Positions 21,191-31,240 of a stretch of DNA of 64,000 nucleotides are shown one piece after another. The DNA lies in NCBI GenBank assembly GCA_963697355.1, contig CAVONV010000023.1:682001-746000 (forward strand), written 5' to 3'. The position numbers and the translations under genes were made by a program. This DNA comes from CAVONV01 sp963697355. Lineage in GTDB: Bacteria; Acidobacteriota; Vicinamibacteria; Marinacidobacterales; DATDRI01. The notes beneath the pieces were generated by a model. That model saw nothing but the letters and a program-made list of their open reading frames with translations. It was not told where the DNA came from and made no database searches. Positions within the stretch are counted from its first letter, which is position 1; each line of letters begins with the position of its first letter.

Positions 21191-21248
21191 GGTGACAGTC
21201 ACCACCAGAACGTTATTGTTTACAGGTGGTTAGATGGTGACACTCACC
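21191..21248. repeat. Two GGTGAC palindromes upstream of the efflux operon
   Basis: GGTGACAGTCACC (21191-21203) is a perfect 6-bp inverted repeat around one base, and GGTGACACTCACC (21236-21248) is a near-identical second copy 45 bases on. They lie upstream of the adaptor start on the minus strand. They could be regulator sites or members of an intergenic repeat family; nearby 'ggggacagtccg' at 21280 is of similar style. Confidence 0.4.
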
Positions 21249-21314
21249 AGGGAACTGCCTTCGTGGTCAATGCGGTGAGGGGGACAGTCCGCCAAGGAGA
21301 CAGCCCCCCTTGCT

Positions 21315-22040
21315 TTATTTTAGTCTGAGGATTTCGCCGTTCTTTCGGTAGCCCTTGCGTCGGGCGAGGTGGCGCCACTTGAGAGAGGGGTAGTTGCGCA
21401 AACGTAGCAAGATGTCTACTGCGGGTAGAGGCCTCGTCGCAACTTCCACTTGCCCCTGACGGATCGCTTCGAGCACGGCCGGCAGGCTCTTCTCTTTGGC
21501 CTCGATGTAGGAGTAGGTCACGCCCATTTGCCAGAGGAAGTGGGCATCCGACGTGCCGACAAGGGTACGGTCGGTCCGGTAGGCCAAGCCTTCCGCTCTC
21601 CGGTTGAAGTTCATCTTCCTCATGTAGAAGTGTGAATACTCTATGCCATCGAAGAGCTCGATGTGCTCCAACAGCTTTCGTTGGAGGCAAAATTGAGAGG
21701 GAAAGAAAGGATGGGGAGCGACAACGAGCAGATCGGGATTGTCTTCTCGCAAGCGATAGACATCTGCAAACGTGTGAGGGGGGCTGGACCAGTAGTCGAA
21801 GTTGTAGATCAAGACATGCCGGTTCTCGATGGTCGCTTCGACACCAGGGATTAGGACAATGCCCCGATGTTCCGCGTAGTCCGTCAGTTCTTCACGATGG
21901 CTCATAAAATCGTGATTCGTGATGGACAAGACCTCGAAGCCGAGGCTCGCGGCGTGATCGATCATCTCTCTATTGGAGTGGATCACGTAGTCGAGGGGAT
22001 CGTCACCCGTATGAATATGTATGTCCGCTTTGAGACGCAA
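21315..22040 (-). CDS. PHP-domain metal-dependent phosphoesterase-like protein
   Basis: The 241-residue protein begins MRLKADIHIHTGDDPLDYVI. The HxH pair and a later ITNHD, IPGVEAT and 'VVAPHPF' are metal-binding motifs of PHP hydrolases (TrpH/HisJ/polymerase-associated fold). GTSDAHFLWQMG supplies the C-terminal Asp-His pair. No signal peptide, so cytosolic. The family hydrolyses phosphoesters with two or three metal ions; the substrate here is unknown. It stands alone between the efflux operon and the tRNA-Val region. Confidence 0.82.
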   Translation of the reverse strand: MRLKADIHIHTGDDPLDYVIHSNREMIDHAASLGFEVLSITNHDFMSHREELTDYAEHRGIVLIPGVEATIENRHVLIYNFDYWSSPPHTFADVYRLREDNPDLLVVAPHPFFPSQFCLQRKLLEHIELFDGIEYSHFYMRKMNFNRRAEGLAYRTDRTLVGTSDAHFLWQMGVTYSYIEAKEKSLPAVLEAIRQGQVEVATRPLPAVDILLRLRNYPSLKWRHLARRKGYRKNGEILRLK

Positions 22041-22299
22041 GATTCTCTTTTCTTAGGCGGGTTCAATGCCTGTTTTGTATGAGGCCTCTATGATACGCCC
22101 GGGAGTTGATGTGGTCAAATTCCGCCAAGGAGTGAATCCGCCTTCGCCTCTTGTCGGGGGTGTGGGCTTCCGCCTACGCCAAGGCTTCGGCGGACAAGTC
22201 GGCGAGATGAATCCTGGGGCGACCTGGTTTAGAATAAGGGTTGCTCTTTGTGGGCGACGTCCCAGGTGACTTGGGGACTAGTCCTCAGGGGGCCAAAGA
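22041..22299. other. Intergenic region with an inverted-repeat cassette
   Basis: Contains 'ttccgcctacgccaaggc' followed by 'ttcggcggacaagtcggcg' at about 22168-22206, which can fold on itself. A similar motif style recurs near 51.05-51.15 kb. No coding frame seen. Confidence 0.35.
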
Positions 22300-22374
22300 G
22301 GGCGGTTAACTCAGCGGGAGAGTGCTTGCCTTACAAGCAAGACGTCACAGGTTCAAATCCTGTACCGCCCACCA
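22300..22374 (+). tRNA. tRNA-Val (TAC)
   Basis: The acceptor GGGCGGT (22300-22306) pairs with ACCGCCC (22364-22370). The discriminator A and an encoded CCA follow. The anticodon stem CTTGC/GCAAG encloses the loop CTTACAA with TAC at 22332-22334, reading GTA (valine). The T arm holds the standard GTTCAAATCC. All arms fold without mismatches that I can see. Confidence 0.95.
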
Positions 22375-22375
22375 T

Positions 22376-22558
22376 CTGGCCCTTTAGGGTCCGGCCAAAA
22401 ATAAATGCCCATTTTGGGGCGTCGAGGCGCCCGTCTGGCAAGGCGCGAGGAGTGAAAAATATCCTAGATATATGACCGACGAGCAACGCAGCCAGACGGA
22501 ATGGAATCGGCGTCCCAAAATGGGTAGTTATTCTTGGTCGGGCCCTTTAGGCCGGACT
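22376..22558. repeat. Large imperfect inverted-repeat element beside tRNA-Val
   Basis: About 183 bases with arms of roughly 60-90 bases. The outer pair is 'ctggccctttagggtccggc' against 'gggccctttaggccgg'. The inner pair contains CCCATTTTGGG on both sides and CCGTCTGGC/GCCAGACGG. The centre has 'atatcctagatatatg'. No open frame of note. It begins two bases after the tRNA. It looks like a non-autonomous mobile repeat; it could also serve as the tRNA terminator. Confidence 0.6.
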
Positions 22559-22651
22559 AACAAGCCTGGGTTCCAATAAAGCGCGCCAACGACAATGAGT
22601 CGGTGTCAATGTCGGAATTGGCCGGGCGAAACATCGGTTCAGGAGGGAACG

Positions 22652-24160
22652 TTGCGAATACTGGGTTGTGACCGAGCTCGTTGCGTATTGTTTCTAGTCA
22701 GCGTGGGGTTGATCGGAGCGCCCAACGCGGCTTTCTCCGTAGTCAAGTTCACCAATGTCACCGGGTCCTCGGGGTTCAAAAGCCTCGAGACCTTCGGAGG
22801 ACACGGGATACAAGTGGTGGACGTAGACCGCGATGGTTGGCTCGACATCTATGTCACCCACATCTTCGATCCCATGGAGGATCGGCCGGATTTGCTTTTC
22901 ATCAATCTCAAACAAAATCCTCCTTCGTTCGAGGAGAGGGGAGTGGTCGCCGGAGTCGCCGACGATGGGTTCTACGAGGAGATCTCCGAGGAGTCTCATT
23001 CGGCGGTCTTCGCGGATTTCGACAATGATGGCGACCTCGATCTCTTCAATGCCCACACATGGAACGGTCACAATCGGCTGTACCGTAACGAAGGGGAGCT
23101 ACGTTTCGTCGATATTTCTGATAGTGCTCGTATCGATGTGACCGACCTCGGGACGCGAGGCGTGGCCGCTGCCGATCTCGACGGGGATGGGCGTCTCGAG
23201 ATCGTGGTGTCGGCGTGGCAGGACGCCCAGCCCGCTGTCTACTGGAACCTAGGAGGGCTCGTTTTCGAGCGCCGACGGATGCAGGGTGCCGACAACCGGG
23301 CCTTTGCCAATCAAGGCATAACGGCGGTGGACGTGGACAACGACGGTAAACCGGACCTCGCTTTGACGGCTTACGAGGTCGTGCCCGAAAATAACGCTGG
23401 ACCTATTGCACTCCTGGTGAACGAAACGCCGCGGCTCATCGACCAAACCGATTTCGCCGGTTTGGCTTATGAACAAACGACGAGTGACAAGCGGGGAAGC
23501 AACGGATGGAGCTTCGGGGACATCGACAACGACATGGACCTCGACTTGCTCATTGCGGGGTTTCACGGGTCGAAGCTCTATAGGAACAATGGCGAAGGAC
23601 GGTTTCATTTCGTACGCCGTTTCGAGGGCGTAAGGTACACGGGTGCCTTCGGCGATGTGGACAACGATGGAGATCTCGATCTCTACCTTGCCGGCGAGAC
23701 GGGCATCCATATCAATGACGGGCAAGGCGGATATACCTACCAGAGCGACGCGGGGATTACCGGACTAGGGGATGATGCTCGGTCCGCTGTCTTTGCGGAC
23801 ATGAATAACGACGGCTCCCTCGATTTGCTCGTAGCCAGCAAACAAGGGCCCAATACGTTTTTCCTCAATCAAACGGCTCAAGGATCTTGGCTCAAGATCT
23901 CTATGCGCGCACCGAACGGTGAAGAAGGAGCTCTGGGGGCGAAGGTCGGTCTCTTCGAGGCGGGTCACTTGGGAGAAGTCGAGTTCTTGAAGGGATATCG
24001 GGTCGTCCAGGGGGCAACCGGTTACTGCAGCCAGGACCCGATGATGCAACACTTCGGTGTCGAGAGTGGCAAAGTCTACGATGTGAAAGTGGAATTTGAG
24101 AATGGGGCCGTGGTGACCCGCACCGGCGTCGAGCCCGGGCAGGTGCTGAGAGTCGAGTAA
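22652..24160 (+). CDS. Secreted FG-GAP/VCBS-repeat protein with ASPIC/UnbV C-terminus (CRTAC1-like)
   Basis: Start TTG at 22652 is chosen because 'aggagg' lies six bases upstream and it yields a clean signal peptide (VLFLVSVGLIGAPNAAFS). The protein of about 502 residues has repeated calcium-binding loops of FG-GAP/VCBS blades: VDVDRDGWLDIY, ADFDNDGDLDLF, ADLDGDGRLEIV, VDVDNDGKPDLA, GDIDNDMDLDLL, GDVDNDGDLDLY and ADMNNDGSLDLL, indicating a seven-bladed beta-propeller. The C-terminus (LGAKVGLFEAG; CSQDPMMQHFGV) is the ASPIC/UnbV domain. Such proteins are extracellular or outer-membrane-associated; specific function is unknown. It stands alone and converges on a lipoprotein gene. Confidence 0.88.
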   Translation: MRILGCDRARCVLFLVSVGLIGAPNAAFSVVKFTNVTGSSGFKSLETFGGHGIQVVDVDRDGWLDIYVTHIFDPMEDRPDLLFINLKQNPPSFEERGVVAGVADDGFYEEISEESHSAVFADFDNDGDLDLFNAHTWNGHNRLYRNEGELRFVDISDSARIDVTDLGTRGVAAADLDGDGRLEIVVSAWQDAQPAVYWNLGGLVFERRRMQGADNRAFANQGITAVDVDNDGKPDLALTAYEVVPENNAGPIALLVNETPRLIDQTDFAGLAYEQTTSDKRGSNGWSFGDIDNDMDLDLLIAGFHGSKLYRNNGEGRFHFVRRFEGVRYTGAFGDVDNDGDLDLYLAGETGIHINDGQGGYTYQSDAGITGLGDDARSAVFADMNNDGSLDLLVASKQGPNTFFLNQTAQGSWLKISMRAPNGEEGALGAKVGLFEAGHLGEVEFLKGYRVVQGATGYCSQDPMMQHFGVESGKVYDVKVEFENGAVVTRTGVEPGQVLRVE

Positions 24161-24195
24161 TCTCGAGGCCAAGACGCAAAGCGTCGGAAAATCAA

Positions 24196-24226
24196 AAGGG
24201 GATCGGCTTTGTGAGCCGATCCCCTT
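24196..24226. terminator. Bidirectional terminator
   Basis: A perfect 13-bp stem (AAGGGGATCGGCT at 24196-24208, AGCCGATCCCCTT at 24214-24226) with a 5-base loop, between the convergent VCBS and lipoprotein genes. Confidence 0.8.
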
Positions 24227-24243
24227 CATGATTTCTTACAGCT

Positions 24244-25311
24244 CTATCTGCTGCCGATGATGATGTTCGACCAGATGCACTCTTCGAGCGTTTCAGCTCG
24301 TTCTTGGTTCCCCAGCTCAATCCAAAAAGTTTTCGGGTGATAAGCCTTATCGTAGTTTCGCTCCATGATCTGGACGCCTTCGAGGAAGACGCGCACTTGT
24401 TGCGATTGGAGCCCTTGCCACGATCCCCACTCGATACGCCACGGGTAGACGACGTCTTTTTCAAAGTCGAAGAACGTGATCCCGGTGTTGGTCTCCTGTC
24501 CGCGGGAGATCCAGCGTAAGCGAACATCATCGATACGGACTGTGGCGCGATCCATCTTCTGGATGTGCACCCGAAACGGATTCTCTCGATAGATACCTTT
24601 GGTGGGGTCCCAGAAGCTCACGAGCATACGCTTGCCGGGGTTGGGATTCGGTTCACCAATATTCGTGGTCGTGAACTCCATGTAACCCTCGGACATCGTG
24701 GGCACTTGATAGCGGATGTAGTCGCTGTTGGTTAACGCTTTCCAACCCTGGGGTGTGAACTCCCCTCCCACGACTTCCATGGCGATGGAGGAGCCGGTCG
24801 TGAGCGGATCGTAGATGACGACTTCCCCGGGGCGGTCGATCGCGAAGGCGTCTTTCACCATGAAGGCGACCGTTTCTGTTGACTCGGTTTGGCCGCTACT
24901 CGTGGCCGTCACGCGCCAGATATACTCCGTGCCCGGCGTGAGAGGTGTCGTGACCTGCCAGGAGGTGGTTCCTTCTTCTCCTTCGGGTACGTCCGATTCC
25001 GAATCCATGAGCTGGCCAAAACCGACTGCGGCTTCAGCGACCTCGAACCGGTAAGTCCGCGGCGGACTGCCGAAGGCGGCGTTCGTCACGGTCAACAAAG
25101 GCTGGACGCTGGAAATATTGGCTCCGCCCTCGGGACTGACGATGGCTAGTGGACCAAGAGCCGACACATCGACATTCAATCCCTCTCCAATGGCCAGAAA
25201 ACCTTGCTGGGTCGGCGACGGACTGGTCGGCGAGCTCGGGGATGAATCGTCACCACACGATGGCAAGACTAGTGCTGCCACCAACGGCAACAGGATGAAA
25301 ACACGGTACAT
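24244..25311 (-). CDS. Lipoprotein with a fibronectin-III-like domain and a lectin-like beta domain
   Basis: Start at 25311 gives a lipoprotein signal (MYRVFILLPLVAALVLPSCG) with lipobox LPSC; an extension to 25371 would spoil it. A Ser/Pro/Thr linker (SSPSSPTSPSPTQQG) follows. Residues 60-160 look like a fibronectin-III-type domain (PLTPGTEYIWRVTATSS). Residues 180-355 look like a concanavalin/LamG-type beta sandwich (YMEFTTTNIGEPNPN; VRIDDVRLRWISRG; RVFLEGVQIMERNY). It is predicted to be anchored in the outer membrane and to bind or recognise a polymer. No catalytic motif is visible. Confidence 0.75.
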   Translation of the reverse strand: MYRVFILLPLVAALVLPSCGDDSSPSSPTSPSPTQQGFLAIGEGLNVDVSALGPLAIVSPEGGANISSVQPLLTVTNAAFGSPPRTYRFEVAEAAVGFGQLMDSESDVPEGEEGTTSWQVTTPLTPGTEYIWRVTATSSGQTESTETVAFMVKDAFAIDRPGEVVIYDPLTTGSSIAMEVVGGEFTPQGWKALTNSDYIRYQVPTMSEGYMEFTTTNIGEPNPNPGKRMLVSFWDPTKGIYRENPFRVHIQKMDRATVRIDDVRLRWISRGQETNTGITFFDFEKDVVYPWRIEWGSWQGLQSQQVRVFLEGVQIMERNYDKAYHPKTFWIELGNQERAETLEECIWSNIIIGSR

Positions 25312-25508
25312 GGTTGGGATACCTTCCTTTCCCTCGGCGCTCCTTGCAGTGGCTCCCATAAGGAGCCGCAAACTTCAAAAATAGCACATCTTTTTCTTGC
25401 CGTCCATGGAGATATTTCGTGAAATAAAAAGTACTCGACGGGCGTCTACTACGATGGGGAGGCGTGTATGAATGGCTGTCGGAGCTCCGTGACTCAGCCC
25501 GATAATGC

Positions 25509-25517
25509 TGGTATACT
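25509..25517 (+). promoter_or_regulatory. Extended -10 promoter element for the DUF5916 gene
   Basis: TGGTATACT at 25509-25517 is an extended -10 followed by 'gcc', 90 bases before the ATG at 25608. The same TGNTATACTGCC string precedes pyrK at 57320. No good -35 is visible. Confidence 0.4.
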
Positions 25518-25607
25518 GCCTTTTCCAGGGAGCTTGGGATCCGGCATCGATGCCAGTCCACAAGTTATTGCAAAAACGGAATTTATCATCTCCGGGGTGT
25601 TGAAACG

Positions 25608-28320
25608 ATGGTGCTGAAACTCCGGCTCGCTCTCGGGTTTCTAACTCTTACGCTCTTATTTCCCGCCTTGGCCGAAACCAGCGGCCTGGCCGAAGCTCGC
25701 GACCGCGCAGGGTCATCTCCCAAGGTGCTCGTCCTCCAGGATGGCACCCGGTTGGATGTCCAGAGTTATTCCGTCAAGGGGCAAATTGTCGTTTTTGAGT
25801 CGGCCCAAGGAAAGCTCCAATCGGTTCCGGCCGCTATGGTTGACTTCGAGGCCACGGAAAAGGCAGGCCGTAACGGTCCCTCACATGCATATGGGACTGC
25901 CGGCGAAATCTCGTCCCAGGCCGGGGCGACAGGAGCCGACGGGGTTGGGTCGGAAGAACAATGGGCTGCCACAGCAATGGCCGGCACGAAAGGAAGAGCC
26001 GGCCAACGGCCGGACGAACGAAACGCCTCCTCGGCGGCCGTCTTCAAGCCCACCGCCGGCGTTCCAAGTGGGAGATGACGAAGACCCGACCGTGGGTGCC
26101 GCTCCAGCCCCGACCAGGGCATTGACCGTTGAGGGTCTCGTTCCTCCTGAAGCACCGGAAGTGATTGCGCGTGACGCAGAGGGTCGGGTGAGTGTCAGAG
26201 CCACTCGAATTGCGGAGCCTTTGGTCGTCGACGGCAAGCTCGAAGAGGGCTTGTATCGAACCGTACCTTCCATGAGCGACTTCATCCAGCAGGAGCCGAA
26301 AGAAGGGCAGGCCGCCACTGAGCAAACCGAGGTCTGGCTCTTCTTTGACGATAACAACGTTTATGTGGCTGCCCGTTGTTGGGATAGCCATCCGGAACGA
26401 ATCATAGCCAACGAAATGCGGCGGGATAATCGCAACCTCAGCAACAACTCGAATTTCGCGGTCATTCTCGACACGTTCTATGATCGCCGCAATGGATTCC
26501 TCTTCTACACCAATCCCTTGGGCGGGCTCTATGACGCCCAGGTGACGGATGAGCAGAACACCAATAGTGACTGGAACACGGTTTGGCAGGTCAAGACGGG
26601 CCGTTTCGCTCAAGGTTGGACCGTTGAAATGGAGCTTCCCTTCAGGTCCCTGCGTTACAAACCCGGGGCATCCCAAGTGTGGGGCGTCAACTTCCGCCGC
26701 ATCGTGCGGTGGAAGAACGAAACGAGCCATTTGACTCCGATTGCAGCTGCTTTTCGCCGGGAAGGGCTTCTCAAGCTCTCTCAAGCGGCGACCCTGGTGG
26801 GCATCGAGCCACCGGCCCGTTCTTTGAATCTCGAGGTCAAGCCCTATGCCACTGGGGGCGTGCAAACCGACCTGACGGTGGACGACCCCTACGAAAATGA
26901 TTCTCGATGGCGACGTCGGTTTCGACGCCAAGTACGGTGTCACAAGAAGCATGACCTTTGATTTCACTTACAACACGGACTTCGCCCAAGTGGAAAATGA
27001 TGACCAACAAGTAAACCTCACTCGATTCAGCTCTGTTCCTCCCTGAAAAACGGGAGTTCTTTTTGGAGGGGCAGGGGATTTTCAACTTCGGCGGGAGAAG
27101 CACGGATAGGCATGGTGGCGGTGGTGGTGGTTCCGACATGCCCATTTTGTTCTACAGCCGGAGGATCGGCTATCAGGATGAGGTGTCGGTTCCCCTCAAA
27201 CTAGGAGGGCGTCTCACCGGCCGAGCCGGAAAGTACTCGGTCGGGGCGCTCACCATGCAAACGCGAGACGCCATAGGCGAGGAATCTTTGATTCCGACCA
27301 CGAATTATGGCGTGATGCGCTTCAAACGGGACGTGCTCGGCCGGAGCAATATCGGCGTCATCGGGACCTACCGCTCCAATTCCCTCGATGACTTGGGCTC
27401 GAACTCGGTCTTCGGCGTAGACGGCAATTTTACCTTTCTGCAGAACTTGAACATCAACACCTATTGGGCTCGGAGCTGGACGCCCACCTTGATGGGCGAA
27501 GATCAAAGCTACATGGCAAAGCTCGACTACGCGGGTGACAGATATGGGGTCACCCTGGAGCATCTGATGGTTGGCGAGAATTTCAAACCGGAGGTCGGCT
27601 TATCTCCGCCGGGAAGATATGATCAAGAACCGTGGAGAGTTCCGGTTCAGTCCGCGTCCTCGTTCCATCGAAGCGGTCAGAAGGTTCACTTTCGAAGGCA
27701 GTTTCGACTACATCACCGACACCGACTGGTTTCTCGAGACTAGAACGGAATCGTTCCAGTTCCGGACGGAATTCGAGAGTGGCGATTTCGCGCGCTTCGA
27801 GTACAAGCGGTTTTATGATTTCCTGACGGAGGAATGGGAAGTCTCCGATGGCATTTTCTTGCCTATCGGGGGATACAACTTCCAGGATTTCAGCTACATG
27901 TATCGGTTCGGTCCACAGCGGCGGATATCGGGTATGGTGGACTTCAATCATGGCTCGTTTTACGGCGGGAATCGGAAATCGATCGGTATCTGGGGCCGTG
28001 CCGAGATTACGAAGCAGTTCTCCGTCGAGCCCCGCGTGTCGCAAAATTGGGTCAACCTGACTCAAGGAGATTTCACGACGACCCTCGTGAGTGTGCGAAC
28101 CGACTACGCATTCTCGCCGCGCGCTTTCTTGGGTGCATTGATCCAATACAATGCGTCCGATGATTATTTCGGCAGCAACATCCGCTTTCGCTGGGAGTAC
28201 CGACCGGGGAGCGATATCTACGTCGTTTACAGCGATGGACGGGATACCTTTTACGGTGGATACCCGCAGCTCGAGAACCGGAGCCTCGTGTTCAAGGTGA
28301 CGCGGTTGTTTAGGTTTTGA
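25608..28320 (+). CDS. Outer-membrane protein with CBM9-like and DUF5916 domains (copy 1), frameshifted
   Basis: A signal peptide (LALGFLTLTLLFPALAETSG) leads to a short domain (VLQDGTRLDVQSYSVKGQIV). A linker and a CBM9-like domain follow (PLVVDGKLEEGLYRTVPSMS; VYVAARCWDSHPERI; FAVILDTFYDRRNGFLFYTN), then a beta-barrel of DUF5916 type (VEMELPFRSLRY; FLPEKREFFLEGQG) ending in the aromatic residue of outer-membrane proteins (FKVTRLFRF). Frames must be joined near 26060, 26905, 27035 and 27600. Length would be about 900 residues. The family is common in Acidobacteriota and Bacteroidota; function is not established. A paralogue lies directly downstream. Confidence 0.75.
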
Positions 28321-28514
28321 ACGAATGACTCGCTGCGCAGTCGAGCAGTCAAGCAGTCAGCAGCCGGGCGTAGACCCGCCGTACGGACAAACATCCGCAA
28401 AGAGAAAGACACCCCCGGCTTTACCGCAGAATCTACCCTCCTGGGAACGGTTTGTGCCGAACCGGTAGAGATAGCTAAAGCGCGACTCGTCACGCACCGT
28501 TGGAGTAGAAGCAC
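28321..28514. repeat. Intergenic short-repeat patch (AGCAGTC type)
   Basis: Just after the first DUF5916 gene the DNA reads 'gagcagtcaagcagtcagc', a short imperfect tandem of the same style as other spacer repeats in the window. The rest holds no recognisable feature apart from the upstream region of the next gene. Confidence 0.4.
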
Positions 28515-31106
28515 ATGTGGAAGGCACGGTTCCGGAGCCTCATCATCGGACTGCTCATTGTTGGTTTCGGTGGTGCCGCACAGGCCCGCCCGAGAGATTC
28601 CCCACCCCCTCGACGACCATCGTCTATTTCGTGGATGGAACTCGGATGGAGGTTCGTGCATTTGAAATCCAGGGAGAGATTGTTGTTTTGATGACGTTGG
28701 ATGGAAAACTCGAATCGGTACCCAGGTCGTTCGTGGATCTGGATGTGACATCGCAAAGAAAAGAGGCCAGACGGCAGACGCCAGAGGTCAGACAGCAATC
28801 GGAGGCCAGAAGCCAGAAGCCAGATGCCAGTGGGGAGCCGGAGACCGGAGGCCAGAGGCCAGAGGTTAGTTCAGGCGATGGAGCCATTGGCGAAGCTCCC
28901 GGCAGGTCGAACCCAACGGGAATTGATGGACCGTCCGCACCGGTGCCGCCGGACATGGTCAATCGCGATGACCAAGGTCACGCCACGATGCGAGCCGTTC
29001 GGTTGGAAGCGCCTCTGGTTCTTGACGGAAAGCTCGATGAATCGATTCTATCATCGTGTCGCTGGCGTCGCTGGATTTTTGCAGGCCGAGCCGGACGAGG
29101 GCGCTCCTGCCACAGAAAAAACGGAAGCCTGGGTTCTCTTCGACGACGAGAGCCTTTACATCGTCGGGCGGTGTTGGGATTCTCATCCCGAGCGGATAGT
29201 GGCCAATGAGATGCGGCGAGACAACTTCGGAATCTACCTCAACGACAACTTCGCCGTCGTGTTGGATACGTTCTACGACCGGAGAAACGCCTTTTTCTTC
29301 TACACCAACCCTGTTGGGGGTCTCTTCGACGGACTGATCACTGATGAACGTGACGTCAACCGAGATTGGAACACGGTTTGGGATGCTAAGACGGGGCGCT
29401 TCGAAAACGGTTGGACCGTTGAGATGGCCATCCCCTTCAAGTCGCTTCGCTATAGTGCGGCGGGGTTTCAAATGTGGGGGATCAACTTTCGACGCATCGT
29501 TCGTTCGAAGAACGAGTTTTCCTACCTGACCCAAATTCCGGCTGCCTTTGGTGGCAGGGGCGTTACCCAGATCTCTTTCGCGGGTACCTTGGTCGGTCTG
29601 GAAACTCCTCCCAAGTCCAATAATCTGGAGATTAAGCCGTACGTTGCCGGTGAGGCGGTCACGGATCGGGAGGCCGATCCGGTGCTCGAGAACGACCTAG
29701 ATGCCGACTTTGGTTTCGACGTCAAATACGGGTTGACGCGTAGTCTGATCGCCGATTTTACCTACAATACCGATTTCGCTCAGGTGGAAATCGACGAGCA
29801 ACAGATCAACTTGACTCGCTTCAACTTGTTCTTGCCCGAGAAACGGGAGTTCTTTTTGGAAGGCCGTGGCATCTTCCAGTTCGGTGGCATCGGAAGCCCG
29901 CGCCCCCAGGGTGGCTCGGTCCCTAGCAATACTCCGATCGTGTTTTACACGAGACGGATCGGTCTCGAAGAGAGTGAGGTTGTTCCCATCCTTGCCGGTG
30001 GTCGCATGACGGGACGTGTGGGTCCCTACAGCATCGGTGCCTTGAGCATCAGCACCAAGGAGGGTCAGCCCGCCGATGCGCTGGCGACCAACTTTTCCGT
30101 ATTACGCTTCAAGAGAGACATACTCAGGCGGAGTGCCATCGGTGTCATCGGAACACTCCGTTCGCCGGCGGTTGATGGCGACGGCAACAACGCGGTTTTC
30201 GGGGTCGACGCCTCTTTTTCCTTTTACGATAACTTGAACATCATCGGCTATTACGCCGTGAGTGATACTGCGGGTCTCGAAGGGGACTCGGCAAGCTATT
30301 TGGGTCAGTTCGATTGGCAGCCCGACCTCTACGGCATCAAGTTTGAACGGCTAGTCGTCCAACCCGGTTTCAATCCCGAAGTCGGTTTCATGCGGCGGGA
30401 GAACTTTCAACGGAACTTCGGAGAACTGCGGTTCAGCCGACGTCCCGGGTCCATCGACGCCATCCGTAAGCTCAGTTTGATTGGAGGACTCGACTACACC
30501 ACCGACAACCAAGGCACGCTGGAGACCCGAGTGGCGACGGCGACCTTTCGACTCGAGCTCGAGAACAGCGATCAGTTCAATATGAATTACGAGAACAACT
30601 ACGAGTTCCTGCCAGAGGAGTTCGAGATATCGGATGGCATCTTCTTGCCCTCTAAGGGCTACGATTTTCAGAACATTGGCATGAGCTACCAGTTCGGTCC
30701 TCAGCGAAGAGTCTCGGGCAGCCTGTCGGTTCAGGCAGGCGGCTTCTTCAGCGGTAAACGGACGGAGGTCGCCTACAATGGTCGGGTCGAGTTGTCACCT
30801 CAATTTTCCATCGAGCCGCGTCTCTCCTTGAACTGGGTAGATTTAGAGGAAGGAGACTTTGCGACCAACTTGATCGGCGGCCGTTTCAACTACACGTTGT
30901 CCCCGCGAACCGTCTTGAGTGCCCTCGTTCAGTACTTCACTGGGGACAACTCGTTCTCGAGTAACGTTCGTTTTCACTGGGAGTACCAACCGGGAAGCGA
31001 TCTCTTCGTGGTGTACAGTGATTCCTATGACACTTTCGGAACGGGCTTCGCTTTGCTCCAGAACCGGAGCTTCGTTGTGAAATTTACGAAATTGTTCAGG
31101 TTCTAG
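28515..31106 (+). CDS. Outer-membrane protein with CBM9-like and DUF5916 domains (copy 2), frameshifted
   Basis: The ATG at 28515 gives a signal peptide (SLIIGLLIVGFGGAAQA). The order matches copy 1: small N-terminal domain (TIVYFVDGTRMEVRAFEIQG), linker, CBM9-like domain (APLVLDGKLDES; VLFDDESLYIVGRCWDSHPE; VVLDTFYDRRNAFFFYTNPV) and DUF5916 barrel (FLPEKREFFLEGRGIFQFGG) ending FVVKFTKLFRF. Frame shifts lie near 28595 and 29045; the remaining 685 residues are uninterrupted. The linker at about 28757-28870 is made of the same 'ggccagaagccag' units found in gaps near 50.2 and 51.2 kb. The pair is clearly a tandem duplication, with about half the residues shared in the aligned blocks I read. Confidence 0.8.
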
Positions 31107-31170
31107 AATATGAAGGAGGTCCGTGTTCACATGAAAGAGGAAGGAGAAAGTAGGAAGGAGAATCCGGAGA

Positions 31171-31233
31171 GAAAAAGGGGACAGGTCCCTTTCTCCCAAT
31201 CCTCAATGAGGAAAAAGGGACCTGTCCCTTTTC
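31171..31233. terminator. Inverted pair of GGGACAGGTCCC repeats between convergent genes
   Basis: GAAAAAGGGGACAGGTCCCT at 31171-31190 and its near-complement (AGGGACCTGTCCCTTTTC, 31216-31233) form a stem of about 20 bp with flanking A and T tracts. It can act as a bidirectional terminator. Preceding bases (31120-31170) are the 'gaaagtaggaaggag' repeat type. Confidence 0.6.
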
Positions 31234-31240
31234 TTGCCGA

